Positions 48,101 to 59,186 of a stretch of DNA of 64,000 nt are shown here, piece by piece. How positions within the stretch are numbered: the stretch's first letter is position 1; every line of letters begins with the position of its first letter. The stretch comes from Urophycis tenuis (Eukaryota; Chordata; Actinopteri; Gadiformes; Phycidae). Position numbers and translations under genes: made by a program. The stretch is taken from assembly GCA_036785325.1 (NCBI GenBank), contig JAXIVH010000028.1:5000946-5064945 (forward strand). Direction: 5' to 3'. The notes beneath the pieces are model-generated. The model was not told where the DNA came from, did not search any database, and saw nothing but the letters and a program-made list of their open reading frames with translations.

Positions 48101-48604
48101 GTTATTTGTTGATGAGCCAGAGCCTGTGACTCCCACCAACCGGCCCGTTCAGCCCACTGCGTTGTCGTCCTCCACCCGGCCGAAGCCTCCTGCGCCCACC
48201 CGCCTCCAGCCGAGGCCTCCTGCTGCATCAGCCTGTGGCCCGCCCGCCCCCTGTGTCGGCAGCACCCATACCGCTGGTCCTCCCCGCACAGCCACAGGCC
48301 CCCTCCGTCCTTCTTCGTGGGCCATCCTGCAGCTGTCTCTGCAGTCATCATGTGTCAAAACCATTCAAACTTGTATATGGTAACATTTCAAAATGACACC
48401 AGCATAAATGAGGACCTTGCAATAGGTTGTGTGTTACATGACCCCCCTGGCATACAGCTGTATGTCTCTGTGAAGGTGGTTGTGAAGAACTGCATCCGGC
48501 TGAACAAGTACAAGTGCCGGTGAGGCAGCAACTCTCTCGAGGGGTTGCACGCCCACCTGGTTAACGCCATCCCTTCACAGCGATGTGGGATCATGCCGTT
48601 CCAA
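48101..48604 (+). pseudogene. Exon-like block M8
   Basis: 504 bp with both borders, TGA and His alleles. Private changes are 'ccttcttcgtgg' near 48310 and 'gtcatcatgtgtc' near 48345. The second acceptor is lost. Confidence 0.5.
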
Positions 48605-48614
48605 GTAAGTGATT

Positions 48615-48616
<2 letters not shown>

Positions 48617-48649
<33 letters not shown>

Positions 48650-48704
48650 GCGCATATATACACACACACACACACTTATATATACACACACATATATATA
48701 TATA
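48617..48704. repeat. (CA)n/(TA)n microsatellite after M8
   Basis: Same arrangement as M7 with a longer first CA run. Confidence 0.95.
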
Positions 48705-48904
48705 CTTAAACATAGCTGACCCTTTTTTTCCCCCTTCTCGGGGATTATGCTCCCAGTTTTGATCTCGGACGTCTGGTCACTTATAGCATATAATAATATT
48801 CTATTACTGTTAAGCCAACTATGAATAATAAAACAGGCCAAAACATGTGTCCTTTATCATAGCTACACGTATTACAAAAAAAACGCGTGAATTGAAAAGT
48901 TGAA

Positions 48905-49720
48905 GGTATGTTTTTAGCTGCTGGGTAGACTTCATTCAACCTGACGCAGTTTAGTCTGTGAGCAACCAAATTGCTCGCGGATGGGCTCATTTTAAGCGGG
49001 GAAATCTAAGGTTCCCAACGGCGTATGGCAAGACTATATTGAGTCATGGGTCGTTGAAATACTAAGCTAATTAATTTCTGTTCTGTAAGGAAAGATTGAT
49101 CTTAATTGAAACGTTGAAGGTATGTTTTTAGCTGCTGGGTAGACTTCAGTCAACCTGACGCAGTTTTGTCTGTGAGCAACCAGACTGCTCGCGGATGGAA
49201 TCATTTTAAGCAGGGAAATCTAAGCTTTCCAACGGCGTATGGCAAGAGTATATTGACTCATGGGTCGTTGAAATACTAAGCTAATTAATTTGTGTTCTGT
49301 AAGGAAAGATTGATGTTAATTGAAACGTTGAAGGTATGTTTTTAGCTGCTGGGTAGACTTTAGTCAACCTGATGCAGTTTAGTCTGTGATCAACCAGACT
49401 GCTCGCGGATGGGCTCATTTTAAGCGGGGAAATCTAAGCTTTCCAACGGCGTATGGCAAGACTATATTCACTAAAGGGTCGTTGAAATACTAAGCTAATT
49501 AATTTGTGTTCTGTAAGGAAAGATTGATGTTAATTGAAACGTTGAAGGTATGTCTTTAGCTGCTGTGTAGACTTCAGTCAACCTGACGCAGATTTGTCTG
49601 TGAGCAACCAAATTGCTCGGAGATGGGCTCATTTTAAACGGGGAAATCTAAGCTTTCCAACGACGTATGGCATGACTATATTTGCCCATGGGTCGTCGAA
49701 ATAATAAGCTGATTCATGTG
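48905..49720. repeat. 214-bp minisatellite run 8 (4 units)
   Basis: Ordered variants 'gatggaatcattttaagc', 'ggcaagagtatattg' and 'gactttagtcaacc' match run 9, indicating recent duplication of a module plus run of about 1.8 kb. Confidence 0.95.
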
Positions 49721-49915
49721 TGTTCTGTTGGCTGTGGAAAGAAAATAGCACACAAGTCATACCAAGTCACCTTTATTTTTCAGTGATAAACATTAATAAA
49801 TAAACAGTATGGACATTGTATAAACAGTTGTATAAAAAGTCTAAATGGTATGAACAGTGTTCTTATAAAAGATATCAATATCAATACTGATCACGTGTGT
49901 ATTTTATATTTCCAG

Positions 49916-50419
49916 GTTATTTGTTGATGAGCCAGAGCCTGTGACTCCCACCAACCGGCCCGTTCAGCCCACTGCGTTGTCGTCCTCCACCCGGCCGAAG
50001 CCTCCTGCGCCCACCCGCCTCCAGCCGAGGCCTCCTGCTGCGTCAGCCTGTGGCCCGCCCGCCCCCTGTGTCGGCAGCACCCATACCGCTGGTCCTCCCC
50101 GCACAGCCACAGGCCCCCTCCGTCCTGCTTCGTGGGCCATCCTGCAGCTGTCTCTGCAGTCATCGTGTGTCAAAACCATTCAAACTTGTATATGGTAACA
50201 TTTCAAAATGACACCAGCATAAATGAGGACCTTGCAATAGGTTGTGTGTTACAGGACCCCCCTGGCATACAGCTGTATGTCTCTGTGAAGGTGGTTGTGA
50301 AGAACTGCATCCGGCTGAACAAGTACAAGTGCCGGCGAGGCAGCAACTCTCTCGAGGGGTTGCACACCCACCTGGTTAACGCCGTCCCTTCACAGCGATG
50401 TGGGATCATGCCGTTCCAA
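49916..50419 (+). pseudogene. Exon-like block M9 (open to donor)
   Basis: 504 bp with both borders and the CGA allele, so the second frame is open through RGSNSLEGLHTHLV and on to the donor. Private 'aacgccgtccc' near 50380. The first frame still ends at TAA, and the second acceptor is lost. Confidence 0.55.
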
Positions 50420-50429
50420 GTAAGTGATT

Positions 50430-50430
<1 letters not shown>

Positions 50431-50482
<52 letters not shown>

Positions 50483-50544
50483 GCAGGCGCATATATATAC
50501 ACACACACACACACACTTATATATACACACACATATATATATAT
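50431..50544. repeat. (CA)n/(TA)n microsatellite after M9
   Basis: About 24 CA copies, then 'gcgcaggcgcatatata' and shorter runs. Confidence 0.95.
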
Positions 50545-50745
50545 ACTTAAACATAGCTGACCCTTTTTTTCCCCCTTCTCGGGGATTATGCTCCCAGTTT
50601 TGATCTCGGACGTCTGGTCACTTATAGCATATAATAATATTCTATTACTGTTAAGCCAACTATGAATAATAAAACAGGCCAAAACATGTGTCCTTTATCA
50701 TAGCTACACGTATTACAAAAAAAACGCGTGAATTGAAAAGTTGAA

Positions 50746-51562
50746 GGTATGTTTTTAGCTGCTGGGTAGACTTCATTCAACCTGACGCAGTTTAGTCTGT
50801 GAGCAACCAAATTGCTCGCGGATGGGCTCATTTTAAGCGGGGAAATCTAAGGTTCCCAACGGCGTATGGCAAGACTATATTGAGTCATGGGTCGTTGAAA
50901 TACTAAGCTAATTAATTTCTGTTCTTTATTGAAAGATTGATCTTAATTGAAACGTTGAAGGTATGTTTTTAGCTGCTGGGTAGACTTCAGTCAACCTGAC
51001 GCAGTTTTGTCTGTGAGCAACCAGACTGCTCGCGGATGGAATCATTTTAAGCAGGGAAATCTAAGCTTTCCAACGGCGTATGGCAAGAGTATATTGACTC
51101 ATGGGTCGTTGAAATACTAAGCTAATTAATTTGTGTTCTGTAAGGAAAGATTGATGTTAATTGAAACGTTGAAGGTATGTTTTTAGCTGCTGGGTAGACT
51201 TTAGTCAACCTGACGCAGTTTAGTCTGTGATCAACCAGACTGCTCGCGGATGGGCTCATTTTAAGCGGGGAAATCTAAGCTTTCCAACGGCGTATGGCAA
51301 GACTATATTCACTAAAGGGTCGTTGAAATACTAAGCTAATTAATTTGTGTTCTGTAAGGAAAGATTGATGTTAATTGAAACGTTGAAGGTATGTCTTTAG
51401 CTGCTGTGTAGACTTCAGTCAACCTGACGCAGATTTGTCTGTGAGCAACCAAATTGCTCGGAGATGGGCTCATTTTAAACGGGGAAATCTAAGCTTTCCA
51501 ACGACGTATGGCATGACTATATTTGCCCATGGGTCGTCGAAATAATAAGCTGATTCATGTGT
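50746..51562. repeat. 214-bp minisatellite run 9 (4 units)
   Basis: Near-duplicate of run 8 in unit order and variants. Confidence 0.95.
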
Positions 51563-51756
51563 GTTCTGTTGGCTGTGGAAAGAAAATAGCACACAAGTCA
51601 TACCAAGTCACCTTTATTTTTCAGTGATAAACATTAATAAATAAACAGTATGGACATTGTATAAACAGTTGTATAAAAAGTCTAAACGGTATGAACAGTG
51701 TTCTTATAAAAGATATCAATATCAATACTGATCACGTGTGTATTTTATATTTCCAG

Positions 51757-52260
51757 GTTATTTGTTGATGAGCCAGAGCCTGTGACTCCCACCAACCGGC
51801 CCGTTCAGCCCACTGCGTTGTCGTCCTCCACCCGGCCGAAGCCTCCTGCGCCCACCCGCCTCCAGCCGAGGCCTCCTGCTGCATCAGCCTGTGGCCCGCC
51901 CGCCCCCTGTGTCGGCAGCACCCATACCGCTGGTCCTCCCCGCACAGCCACAGGCCCCCTCCGTCCTGCTTCGTGGGCCATCCTGCAGCTGTCTCTGCAG
52001 TCATCGTGTGTCAAAACCATTCAAACTTGTATATGGTAACATTTCAAAATGACACCAGCATAAATGAGGACCTTGCAATAGGTTGTGTGTTACAGGACCC
52101 CCCTGGCATACAGCTGTATGTCTCTGTGAAGGTGGTTGTGAAGAACTGCATCCGGCTGAACAAGTACAAGTGCCGGCGAGGCAGCAACTCTCTCGAGGGG
52201 TTGCACACCCACCTGGTTAACGCCATCCCTTCACAGCGATATGGGATCATGCCGTTCCAA
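51757..52260 (+). pseudogene. Exon-like block M10 (open to donor)
   Basis: 504 bp with both borders and the CGA allele. Private 'cagcgatatggg' near 52237 changes a cysteine to tyrosine in the open frame. 'gctgcatcagcc' is shared with M1 and M8. The second acceptor is lost. Confidence 0.55.
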
Positions 52261-52270
52261 GTAAGTGATT

Positions 52271-52271
<1 letters not shown>

Positions 52272-52311
<40 letters not shown>

Positions 52312-52364
52312 GCATATATACACACACACACACGCATATATACACACACATATATATATATACT
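52272..52364. repeat. (CA)n/(TA)n microsatellite after M10
   Basis: A single long CA run, then two 'gcatatata' islands. Confidence 0.95.
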
Positions 52365-52562
52365 TAAACATAGCTGACCCTTTTTTTCCCCCTTCTCGGG
52401 GATTATGCTCCCAGTTTTGATCTCGGACGTCTGGTCACTTATAGCATATAATAATATTCTATTACTGTTAAGCCAACTATGAATAATAAAACAGGCCAAA
52501 ACATGTGTCCTTTATCATAGCTACACGTGTTACAAAAAAAACGCGTGCATTGAAAAGTTGAA

Positions 52563-53099
52563 GGTATGTTTTTAGCTGCTGGGTAGACTTCAGTCAACCT
52601 GACGCAGTTTTGTCTGTGAGCAACCAAATTGCTCGGGGATGGGCTCATTTTAAGCGGGGAAATCTAAGGTTCCCAACGGCGTATGGCAAGACTATATTGA
52701 GTCATAGGTCGTTGAAATACTAAGCTAATTAATTTCTGTTCTTTATTGAAAGATTGATCTTAATTGAAACGTTGAAGGTATGTTTTTAGCTGCTGGGTAG
52801 ACTTCAGTCAACTTGACGCAGTTTTGTCTGTGAGCAAGCAGACTGCTCGCGGATGGGCTCATTTTAAGCGGGGAAATCTAAGCTTTCCAACGGCGTATGG
52901 CAAGACTATATTGACTCATTGGTCGTTGAAATACTAAGCTAATTAATTTGTGATCTGTAAGGAAAGATTGATGTTAATTGAAACGTTGAAGGTATGTTTT
53001 TAGCTGCTGGGTAGACTTCAGTCAACCTGACACAGTTTTGTCTCTGAGCAACCAAATTGCTTGGGGATGGGCTCATTATAAGCGGGGAAATCTAAGCTT
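52563..53099. repeat. 214-bp minisatellite run 10 (2.5 units), cut at the B-to-A junction
   Basis: Two full units and a partial one ending 'aaatctaagctt', fused to the family-A start 'gatattggcg'. Same breakpoint and same unit order as 148-684. Confidence 0.95.
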
Positions 53100-55870
53100 G
53101 ATATTGGCGAGTGCAACTGCCTTTGATCCCCTATTCAACAACCGAGTCGTTGGATGAGGTGGGGGGGGGGTCATCGAGATAACTCTAACGAACCTAACCG
53201 AGCCAGGGCCATCGAAAGAACGGGCTCTCTACACAACCCATTTATATTACCTTACCAACTGTTATTCACAAAACGACCACTAGATGGAGGCGATGGACCA
53301 CCACTGAAGAATCAAAAGAAGGCAACCAGCCTTTAACACAAAGACTAAAAACTCACTCCAGCTGTGATCCTCTTTATCTAAATAAATAAATAAACAAAAA
53401 TGAATAAATAAATAGACTAAATAAATATACAAATATAAATAAATAAATGAAATATAGATTACCTTACCAACTATTGCAATTACCTATTATTATTATTATT
53501 ACTTACCTATTAATGCAATTTCCCAACCTGGGGACAATAGAGTATTTCTATTTCTATTTCTATAACTCTTCTTCACAAAACGACCACTAGGTGGAGACGA
53601 CGCACCACCAGCGAGGAATCAAAAGAGGAGGAACAACCTTGAATACAAAGATTAAAACCCACTCCAGCGGTGAGTCTCTCGATGTATTTATTTACTAAAA
53701 AAATATATATTAAATATATATACTCCTCCCATCTCTTCTCCCCTGTCTTCCCTCATGGAAATGAGGGAGTTGGGGGAGATAGAGTGTACTAGCCCGATCC
53801 GGCGGGGATGAGTTCAGTCCGTACAGACTGTCTCACCTTGACTCTACCTTCCTCAATCTCTAGCTCTAACTCTAACCCTAGGGATAACCTCAACCCCAAC
53901 CCTAACCATAGGCCTAACCTTAGCCCTAACCCTAACTCAACCCTAACACTAACCCTTACCTTGGCCCTAATCTTAACACTAACCTCAACCCCTAACCTTA
54001 GCCTTAACACTAACCCTAACCCCTACTCTAACTCTAACCCTAACCCCTACTCTAACTCTAACCCTAAGCCTACCCTAACCTCCAACACTAACCCTACCCT
54101 AACTCTAACGCTAACCCTAACTCTAACCTTTGCCCTAACTTTAGCCCTAACCCTAGCCTCAGCCATAACCCTAACCCTAACCTTAGCCCTAACCCTAACC
54201 TTAACCCTAACCCTAACCTTGGCCCTAACCTTAACACTAACCTCAAACCTAACCTTAACCCTAACCTCAGCCATAACCCTAACCCTAACCTTAGCCCTAA
54301 CCCTAATTCTAGCCCTAACCCTAATCTTAACCATAACCTTAACCCTAACCTTGGCCCTAACACTTAACCTAACCTTATCCATAACACTAACCCTAACCTC
54401 AACCCTAACCTTAACCCCAATCTCAGCCGTAACCCCAACCCTAACCTTATCCCTAACCTTAAACCTAACCCTAACCTCAGCCCTAACCTTAACCCTAACC
54501 TCAGCCCTCATCTTAACCCTAACCCCTAACCCCTAACCTCTAACCCTAACCTTACCCTAACCGTAACGCTAACCCTAACCCTTACTCTAACCTTAGCCCT
54601 AACCTTAGCCCTAACCGTAACCCTAACCTTAACCCTAACCTTAACCCTAAACCGTAACCTTATACCTAACCCTAACCTCAGCCCTAACCTTAACCCTAAC
54701 CGCAACCCCTCCCATTTACTTCAAACCTAACGTTAAGGTTAACTGCTAACTCTACCCCTAAATCTACCCTAACCTTAACCTACACTTGACATATTGGAGG
54801 AAGAAGACAATTACCCAGCATGCATTTCATCCGGAAAACTTTTCACAAAAAAACCCATTACCGAAGTACCTACGGCGAGAATAGACTACCCCAAGAAATT
54901 GTTGTTTTGGGTGAGGAAAGTAAGCCATTGAGTCTTCTCTAAGGTCAACTTCCTACACAATCTCTGTAGTCGCGCGGTGTATGGGGCACAGGAATTGTTA
55001 TTAACAGGCTGTTCGGCATGGGGTCCTGGAGGGGCCAGGGAGGCAGTGCTTAGTCGCGGCTGGCCTTGGCCTTTCCTACCCTGGGACCGACTGGGAAGGC
55101 ACCGCTGGTCGGGGCTGGTCTTGGTCTTTCCTAGGTCTGGACACCCATCGCTGAGGATAGCTGCATTGGGGGACCGTGGAGGCAGTGCTTTGTCACGGCT
55201 GGCCTCGGTCCTTCGTGACCCCAGTTTTCTGCTAGTTCATCTGGACCCAACAGAGGACAAGAACCAAGCTCCGGCCCTGATTGGCCAAACCAGGGCTACC
55301 TAGCGGTGTTAACAACTGGTTTGTGCTGGTCAGGGGGTAAGTATGTGCCCCCTCCTCTCCATAACCAAAACAATGTATCCTAAAAAGTGTTTTACTTACC
55401 TTTACTTACCTCGACGTTACCTCAACAAATGATCACTCCTAAAAAAGCTTAAACCCAATACCAATTCCATTTCGGAAACGACACACCTTGAGAATTGATC
55501 ACTCTCGGGGGGGCCTCCCTTGGGTGAGGGTGTATAGTGACAATGGCCAGAAACACCCTATGATCCCAGGGTCCACTACTGATGACGTGTCCTAATATTT
55601 CGATAGCACGTTTATACTAAAATAGAAATGGAAAAGAAAAGTCTCACTCCAGCTGTGACTCGTCTTTATTCAAATAAGTAAATATACCAATGCATTGGAA
55701 GTACCTTCAATCAAACTAGATTGACCTTCATCTTGGAACAAAGAAAACCTTTGGGAAAAGGAAAAACAAGTCTATATCTCCAAATCAGCGGTTATATCAC
55801 AACAAGACAGATAACCATTTCGTTTTACTTCATTCTTGGTAATATGGGAAAAGAGAGCTGCGGATGACTA
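53100..55870. repeat. Macrosatellite unit A11 (long type, partner of A1)
   Basis: A 2771-bp unit with a 10-base G-run and the AT-rich segment at about 53186-53861. It shares 'caacaaccgagtc' and 'ggcggggatgag' with A1 and no other unit. Its GC-rich segment has TGG where A1 has TGA, and its hexamer block is one hexamer shorter. Confidence 0.9.
53862..54710. repeat. Degenerate telomere-like block 10
   Basis: Same series as block 1 but missing one 'ctaacc' near 54550, the deletion also seen in the first copy of the block 6 duplication. Confidence 0.95.
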
Positions 55871-55960
55871 GATATTGGCGAGTGCAACTGCCTTTGATCC
55901 CCTATTCAACTACCGAGTCGTTGGATGAGGTGGGGGGGGTCATCGAGATAACTCTAACGA

Positions 55961-56996
55961 ACCCAACCCTAACCATAGGCCTAACCTTAGCCCTAACCCT
56001 AACTCAACCCTAACACTAACCCTTACCTTGGCCCTAATCTTAACACTAACCTCAACCCCTAACCTTAGCCTTAACACTAACCCTAACCCCTACTCTAACT
56101 CTAACCCTAAGCCTACCCTAAGCCTACCCCTTTCTAACACTCTACTATACGTAGAGTGTCCTCTTTTTTCAACTGGAGTTTTGTCACGAAGACAATTTCC
56201 CTCAGGGATCAATAAAGTATGTCTGTCTGTCTGTCTGTCTGTCTAACCTCCAACACTAACCCTACCCTAACTCTAACGCTAACCCTAACTCTAACCTTTG
56301 CCCTAACTTTAGCCCTAACCCTAGCCTCAGCCATAACCCTAACCCTAACCTTAGCCCTAACCCTAACCTTAACCCTAACCCTAACCTTGGCCCTAACCTT
56401 AACACTAACCTCAAACCTATCCTTAACCCTAACCTCAGCCATAACCCTAACCCTAACCTTAGCCCTAACCCTAATTCTAGCCCTAACCCTAATCTTAACC
56501 ATAACCTTAACCCTAACCTTGGCCCTAACACTTAACCTAACCTTATCCATAACACTAACCCTAACCTCAACCCTAACCTTAACCCCAATCTCAGCCGTAA
56601 CCCCAACCCTAACCTTATCCCTAACCTTAAACCTAACCCTAACCTCAGCCCTAACCTTAACCCTAACCTCAGCCCTCATCTGAACCCTAACCCCTAACCC
56701 CTAACCTCTAACCCTAACCCTAACCTTACCCTAACCGTAACGCTAACCCTAACCCTTACTCTAACCTTAGCCCTAACCTTAGCCCTAACCGTAACCCTAA
56801 CCTTAACCCTAACCTTAACCCTAAACCGTAACCTTATACCTAACCCTAACCTCACCCTACCATACCTAACCCTAACCCTTACTCTAACCTTAGCCCTAAC
56901 CGTAACCCTAACCTTAACCCTAACCTTAACCCTAAACCGTAACCTTATACCTAACCCTAACCTCAGCCCTAACCTTAACCCTAACCGCAACCCCTC
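55961..56996. repeat. Degenerate telomere-like block 11 (interrupted)
   Basis: Split by the LINE tail at about 56128-56244. Near its right end the stretch beginning 'ctaacccttactctaacc' occurs twice (about 56750 and 56871), joined by the odd sequence 'caccctaccatacc'. A private TGA ('catctgaaccc') lies near 56680. Confidence 0.9.
56128..56244 (+). mobile_element. 5'-truncated LINE 3' tail with (GTCT)n
   Basis: About 115 bp of non-hexamer DNA inside the telomere-like block. It contains a perfect 9-bp stem hairpin at 56137-56159 (acactctac/gtagagtgt), then 'aatttccctcagggatc', 'aataaagtat' and six GTCT copies ending at about 56244. A stem-loop followed by 'ggatcaataaagtat' and a tetranucleotide tail is a recurring fish LINE 3' end. 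No clear target duplication is seen; the left edge has a duplicated 'gcctaccc'. Confidence 0.75.
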
Positions 56997-57816
56997 CCAT
57001 TTACTTCAAACCTAACGTTAAGGTTAACTGCTAACTCTACCCCTAAATCTACCCTAACCTTAACCTACACTTGACATATTGGAGGAAGAAGACAATTACC
57101 CAGCATGCATTTCATCCGGAAAACTTTTCACAAAAAAACCCATTACCGAAGTACCTACGGCGAGAATAGACTACCCCAAGAAATTGTTGTTTTGGGTGAG
57201 GAAAGTAAGCCATTGAGTCTTCTCTAAGGTCAACTTCCTACACAATCTCTGTAGTCGCGCGGTGTATGGGGCACAGGAATTGTTATTAACAGGCTGTTCG
57301 GCATGGGGTCCTGGAGGGGCCAGGGAGGCAGTGCTTAGTCGCGGCTGGCCTTGGCCTTTCCTACCCTGGGACCGACTGGGAAGGCACCGCTGGTCGGGGC
57401 TGGTCTTGGTCTTTCCTAGGTCTGGACACCCATCGCTGAGGATAGCTGCATTGGGGGACCGTGGAGGCAGTGCTTTGTCACGGCTGGCCTCGGTCCTTCG
57501 TGACCCCAGTTTTCTGCTAGTTCATCTGGACCCAACAGAGGACAAGAACCAAGCTCCGGCCCTGATTGGCCAAACCAGGGCTACCTAGCGGTGTTAACAA
57601 CTGGTTTGTGCTGGTCAGGGGGTAAGTATGTGCCCCCTCCTCTCCATAACCAAAACAATGTATCCTAAAAAGTGTTTTACTTACCTTTACTTACCTCGAC
57701 GTTACCTCAACAAATGATCACTCCTAAAAAAGCTTAAACCCAATACCAATTCCATTTCGGAAACGACACACCTTGAGAATTGATCACTCTCGGGGGGGCC
57801 TCCCTTGGGTGAGGGT

Positions 57817-58839
57817 CAGGCGCGTAGAATACGGTGGGGACGGTGGGTACGCGTACCTACCAGTTTTCGTCATGAGTCATTTTGTACCCACCACTTTTTA
57901 TGAAAGAATCCCCCGTGTGGGACTCGCACCGGTGTCTTTCACGTCAGTAAATGCAGTCTGAGTTACGTCAAGCTCGACGAAGAGAGAAGAACTCTACTCT
58001 TACAAGTCGCTTAAGTATGACAGGGTCACAAGTGGACTTTTCACGCGGTCATGAGCGGAGTGGTAGTGGTATGACAAGATGCCATAGTGCGTTGAGTAAT
58101 GGTGCTCCCTGACTCATCCCAAAAACAACAGTCAATAAAGTGAACGTAATGAAACAGTGAAATGCAACCCAACATGTCCTGAACATTCGCCTCCAAACCC
58201 TATCTAATAGCAATAACATGTAATGACACAGAATGCCAGAATGTCGCAATGCATTCTGGGAAACACTCCCCCAACACGTTACAATATCCACGATTTCCTC
58301 AGGCAAGTACAACAAGTTGAACTGATAATACAAGAAAACAAAAGCATTAACCTAATTTACACAAAATAGAAACAACATTTAATTTGATTTGTGTCCGATG
58401 ACGAGAGAGAGACGGAGAGAGAGCTAGCACTTTGGTAGAGAGACATAGAGTAACAATAAAAGAGAGCGAGCGCCGGTCTCGATAAAGCCGTTAATCAGAG
58501 AAATGAAACGTTATTTCCCGATTGTTTCACAGCGGTTACATTCAGCAGGTAGACACGGCCATGAACTGCACCCATCTGAATCACATTATCCAATGAAAAG
58601 TATTAGAGCTCTGTGCGTGAGCATAGTCAAGAAATCGCGCGCGTGTGTGTGTGTGTGTGTGCGTGTGCGTGTGTGTGTGTGTGTCATCATCACATTTGTG
58701 TATACATTTTTAATAATTAACATGACCTGCGCGAAAGGGGAAAAAAATGAATGCGCGTCGTTGTACCCAGCACTTCTGAAAATGCACTTCCGAATGCGTC
58801 TCTGTCCCCAGCACATTTCAAACCAAACCTACGCCCATG
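57817..58839. mobile_element. hAT-like non-autonomous DNA transposon
   Basis: A 1023-bp insertion found in this unit only, flanked by perfect 8-bp repeats GTGAGGGT (57809-57816 and 58840-58847); other units have one copy. Ends start CAGGCGCGTAG and finish CTACGCCCATG, giving imperfect inverted repeats (9 of the first 11 or 12 positions agree, with CA..TG termini) and a shared subterminal TGGGGAC motif. An 8-bp duplication and CA(G/T)G ends fit the hAT superfamily. No transposase frame is visible, so it would need enzyme from elsewhere. It contains a (GT)n microsatellite at about 58635-58684 and a possible tRNA-like segment near 57905-57985. Confidence 0.8.
58635..58684. repeat. (GT)n microsatellite inside the hAT-like element
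   Basis: A CGCGCG start then GT copies with two GC interruptions. Confidence 0.9.
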
Positions 58840-59186
58840 GTGAGGGTGTATAGTGACAATGGCCAGAAACACCCTATGATCCCAGGGTCCACTACTGATG
58901 ACGTGTCCTAATATTTCGATAGCACGTTTATACTAAAATAGAAATGGAAAAGAAAAGTCTCACTCCAGCTGTGACTCGTCTTTATTCAAATAAGTAAATA
59001 TACCAATGCATTGGAAGTACCTTCAATCAAACTAGATTGACCTCCATCTTGGAACAAAGAAAACCTTTGGGAAAAGGAAAAACAAGTCTATATCTCCAAA
59101 TCAGCGGTTATATCACAACAAGACAGATAACCATTTCGTTTTACTTCATTCTTGGTAATATGGGAAAAGAGAGCTGCGGATGACTA

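Larger units (their letters stand above)
22449..53099. repeat. Family-B composite satellite array
   Basis: About 30.6 kb of runs of a 214-bp minisatellite separated by ten modules of about 1 kb. Module order is: AT-rich segment with 'tatatttccag', a 504-bp exon-like block, 'gtaagtgatt', a (CA)n/(TA)n microsatellite, 'cttaaacatagctgaccc' with a pyrimidine tract, and a 145-bp leader. Runs between modules hold 10, 21, 7, 7, 7, 15, 3, 4, 4 and 2.5 units. One LINE interrupts the array at 33635-37046. Confidence 0.95.
55871..59186. repeat. Macrosatellite unit A12 (short type with two insertions)
   Basis: 3316 bp long because it holds a LINE tail (about 56128-56244), a duplicated hexamer stretch (about 56745-56990) and a hAT-like element of 1023 bp plus its 8-bp duplication (57817-58847). 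Without these it is a standard short unit. Confidence 0.9.

Noticed and set aside
58049..58853. Frames of 94 and 116 codons inside the hAT-like element
   Set aside because: No transposase motif; one runs through the (GT)n microsatellite and past the element's end.
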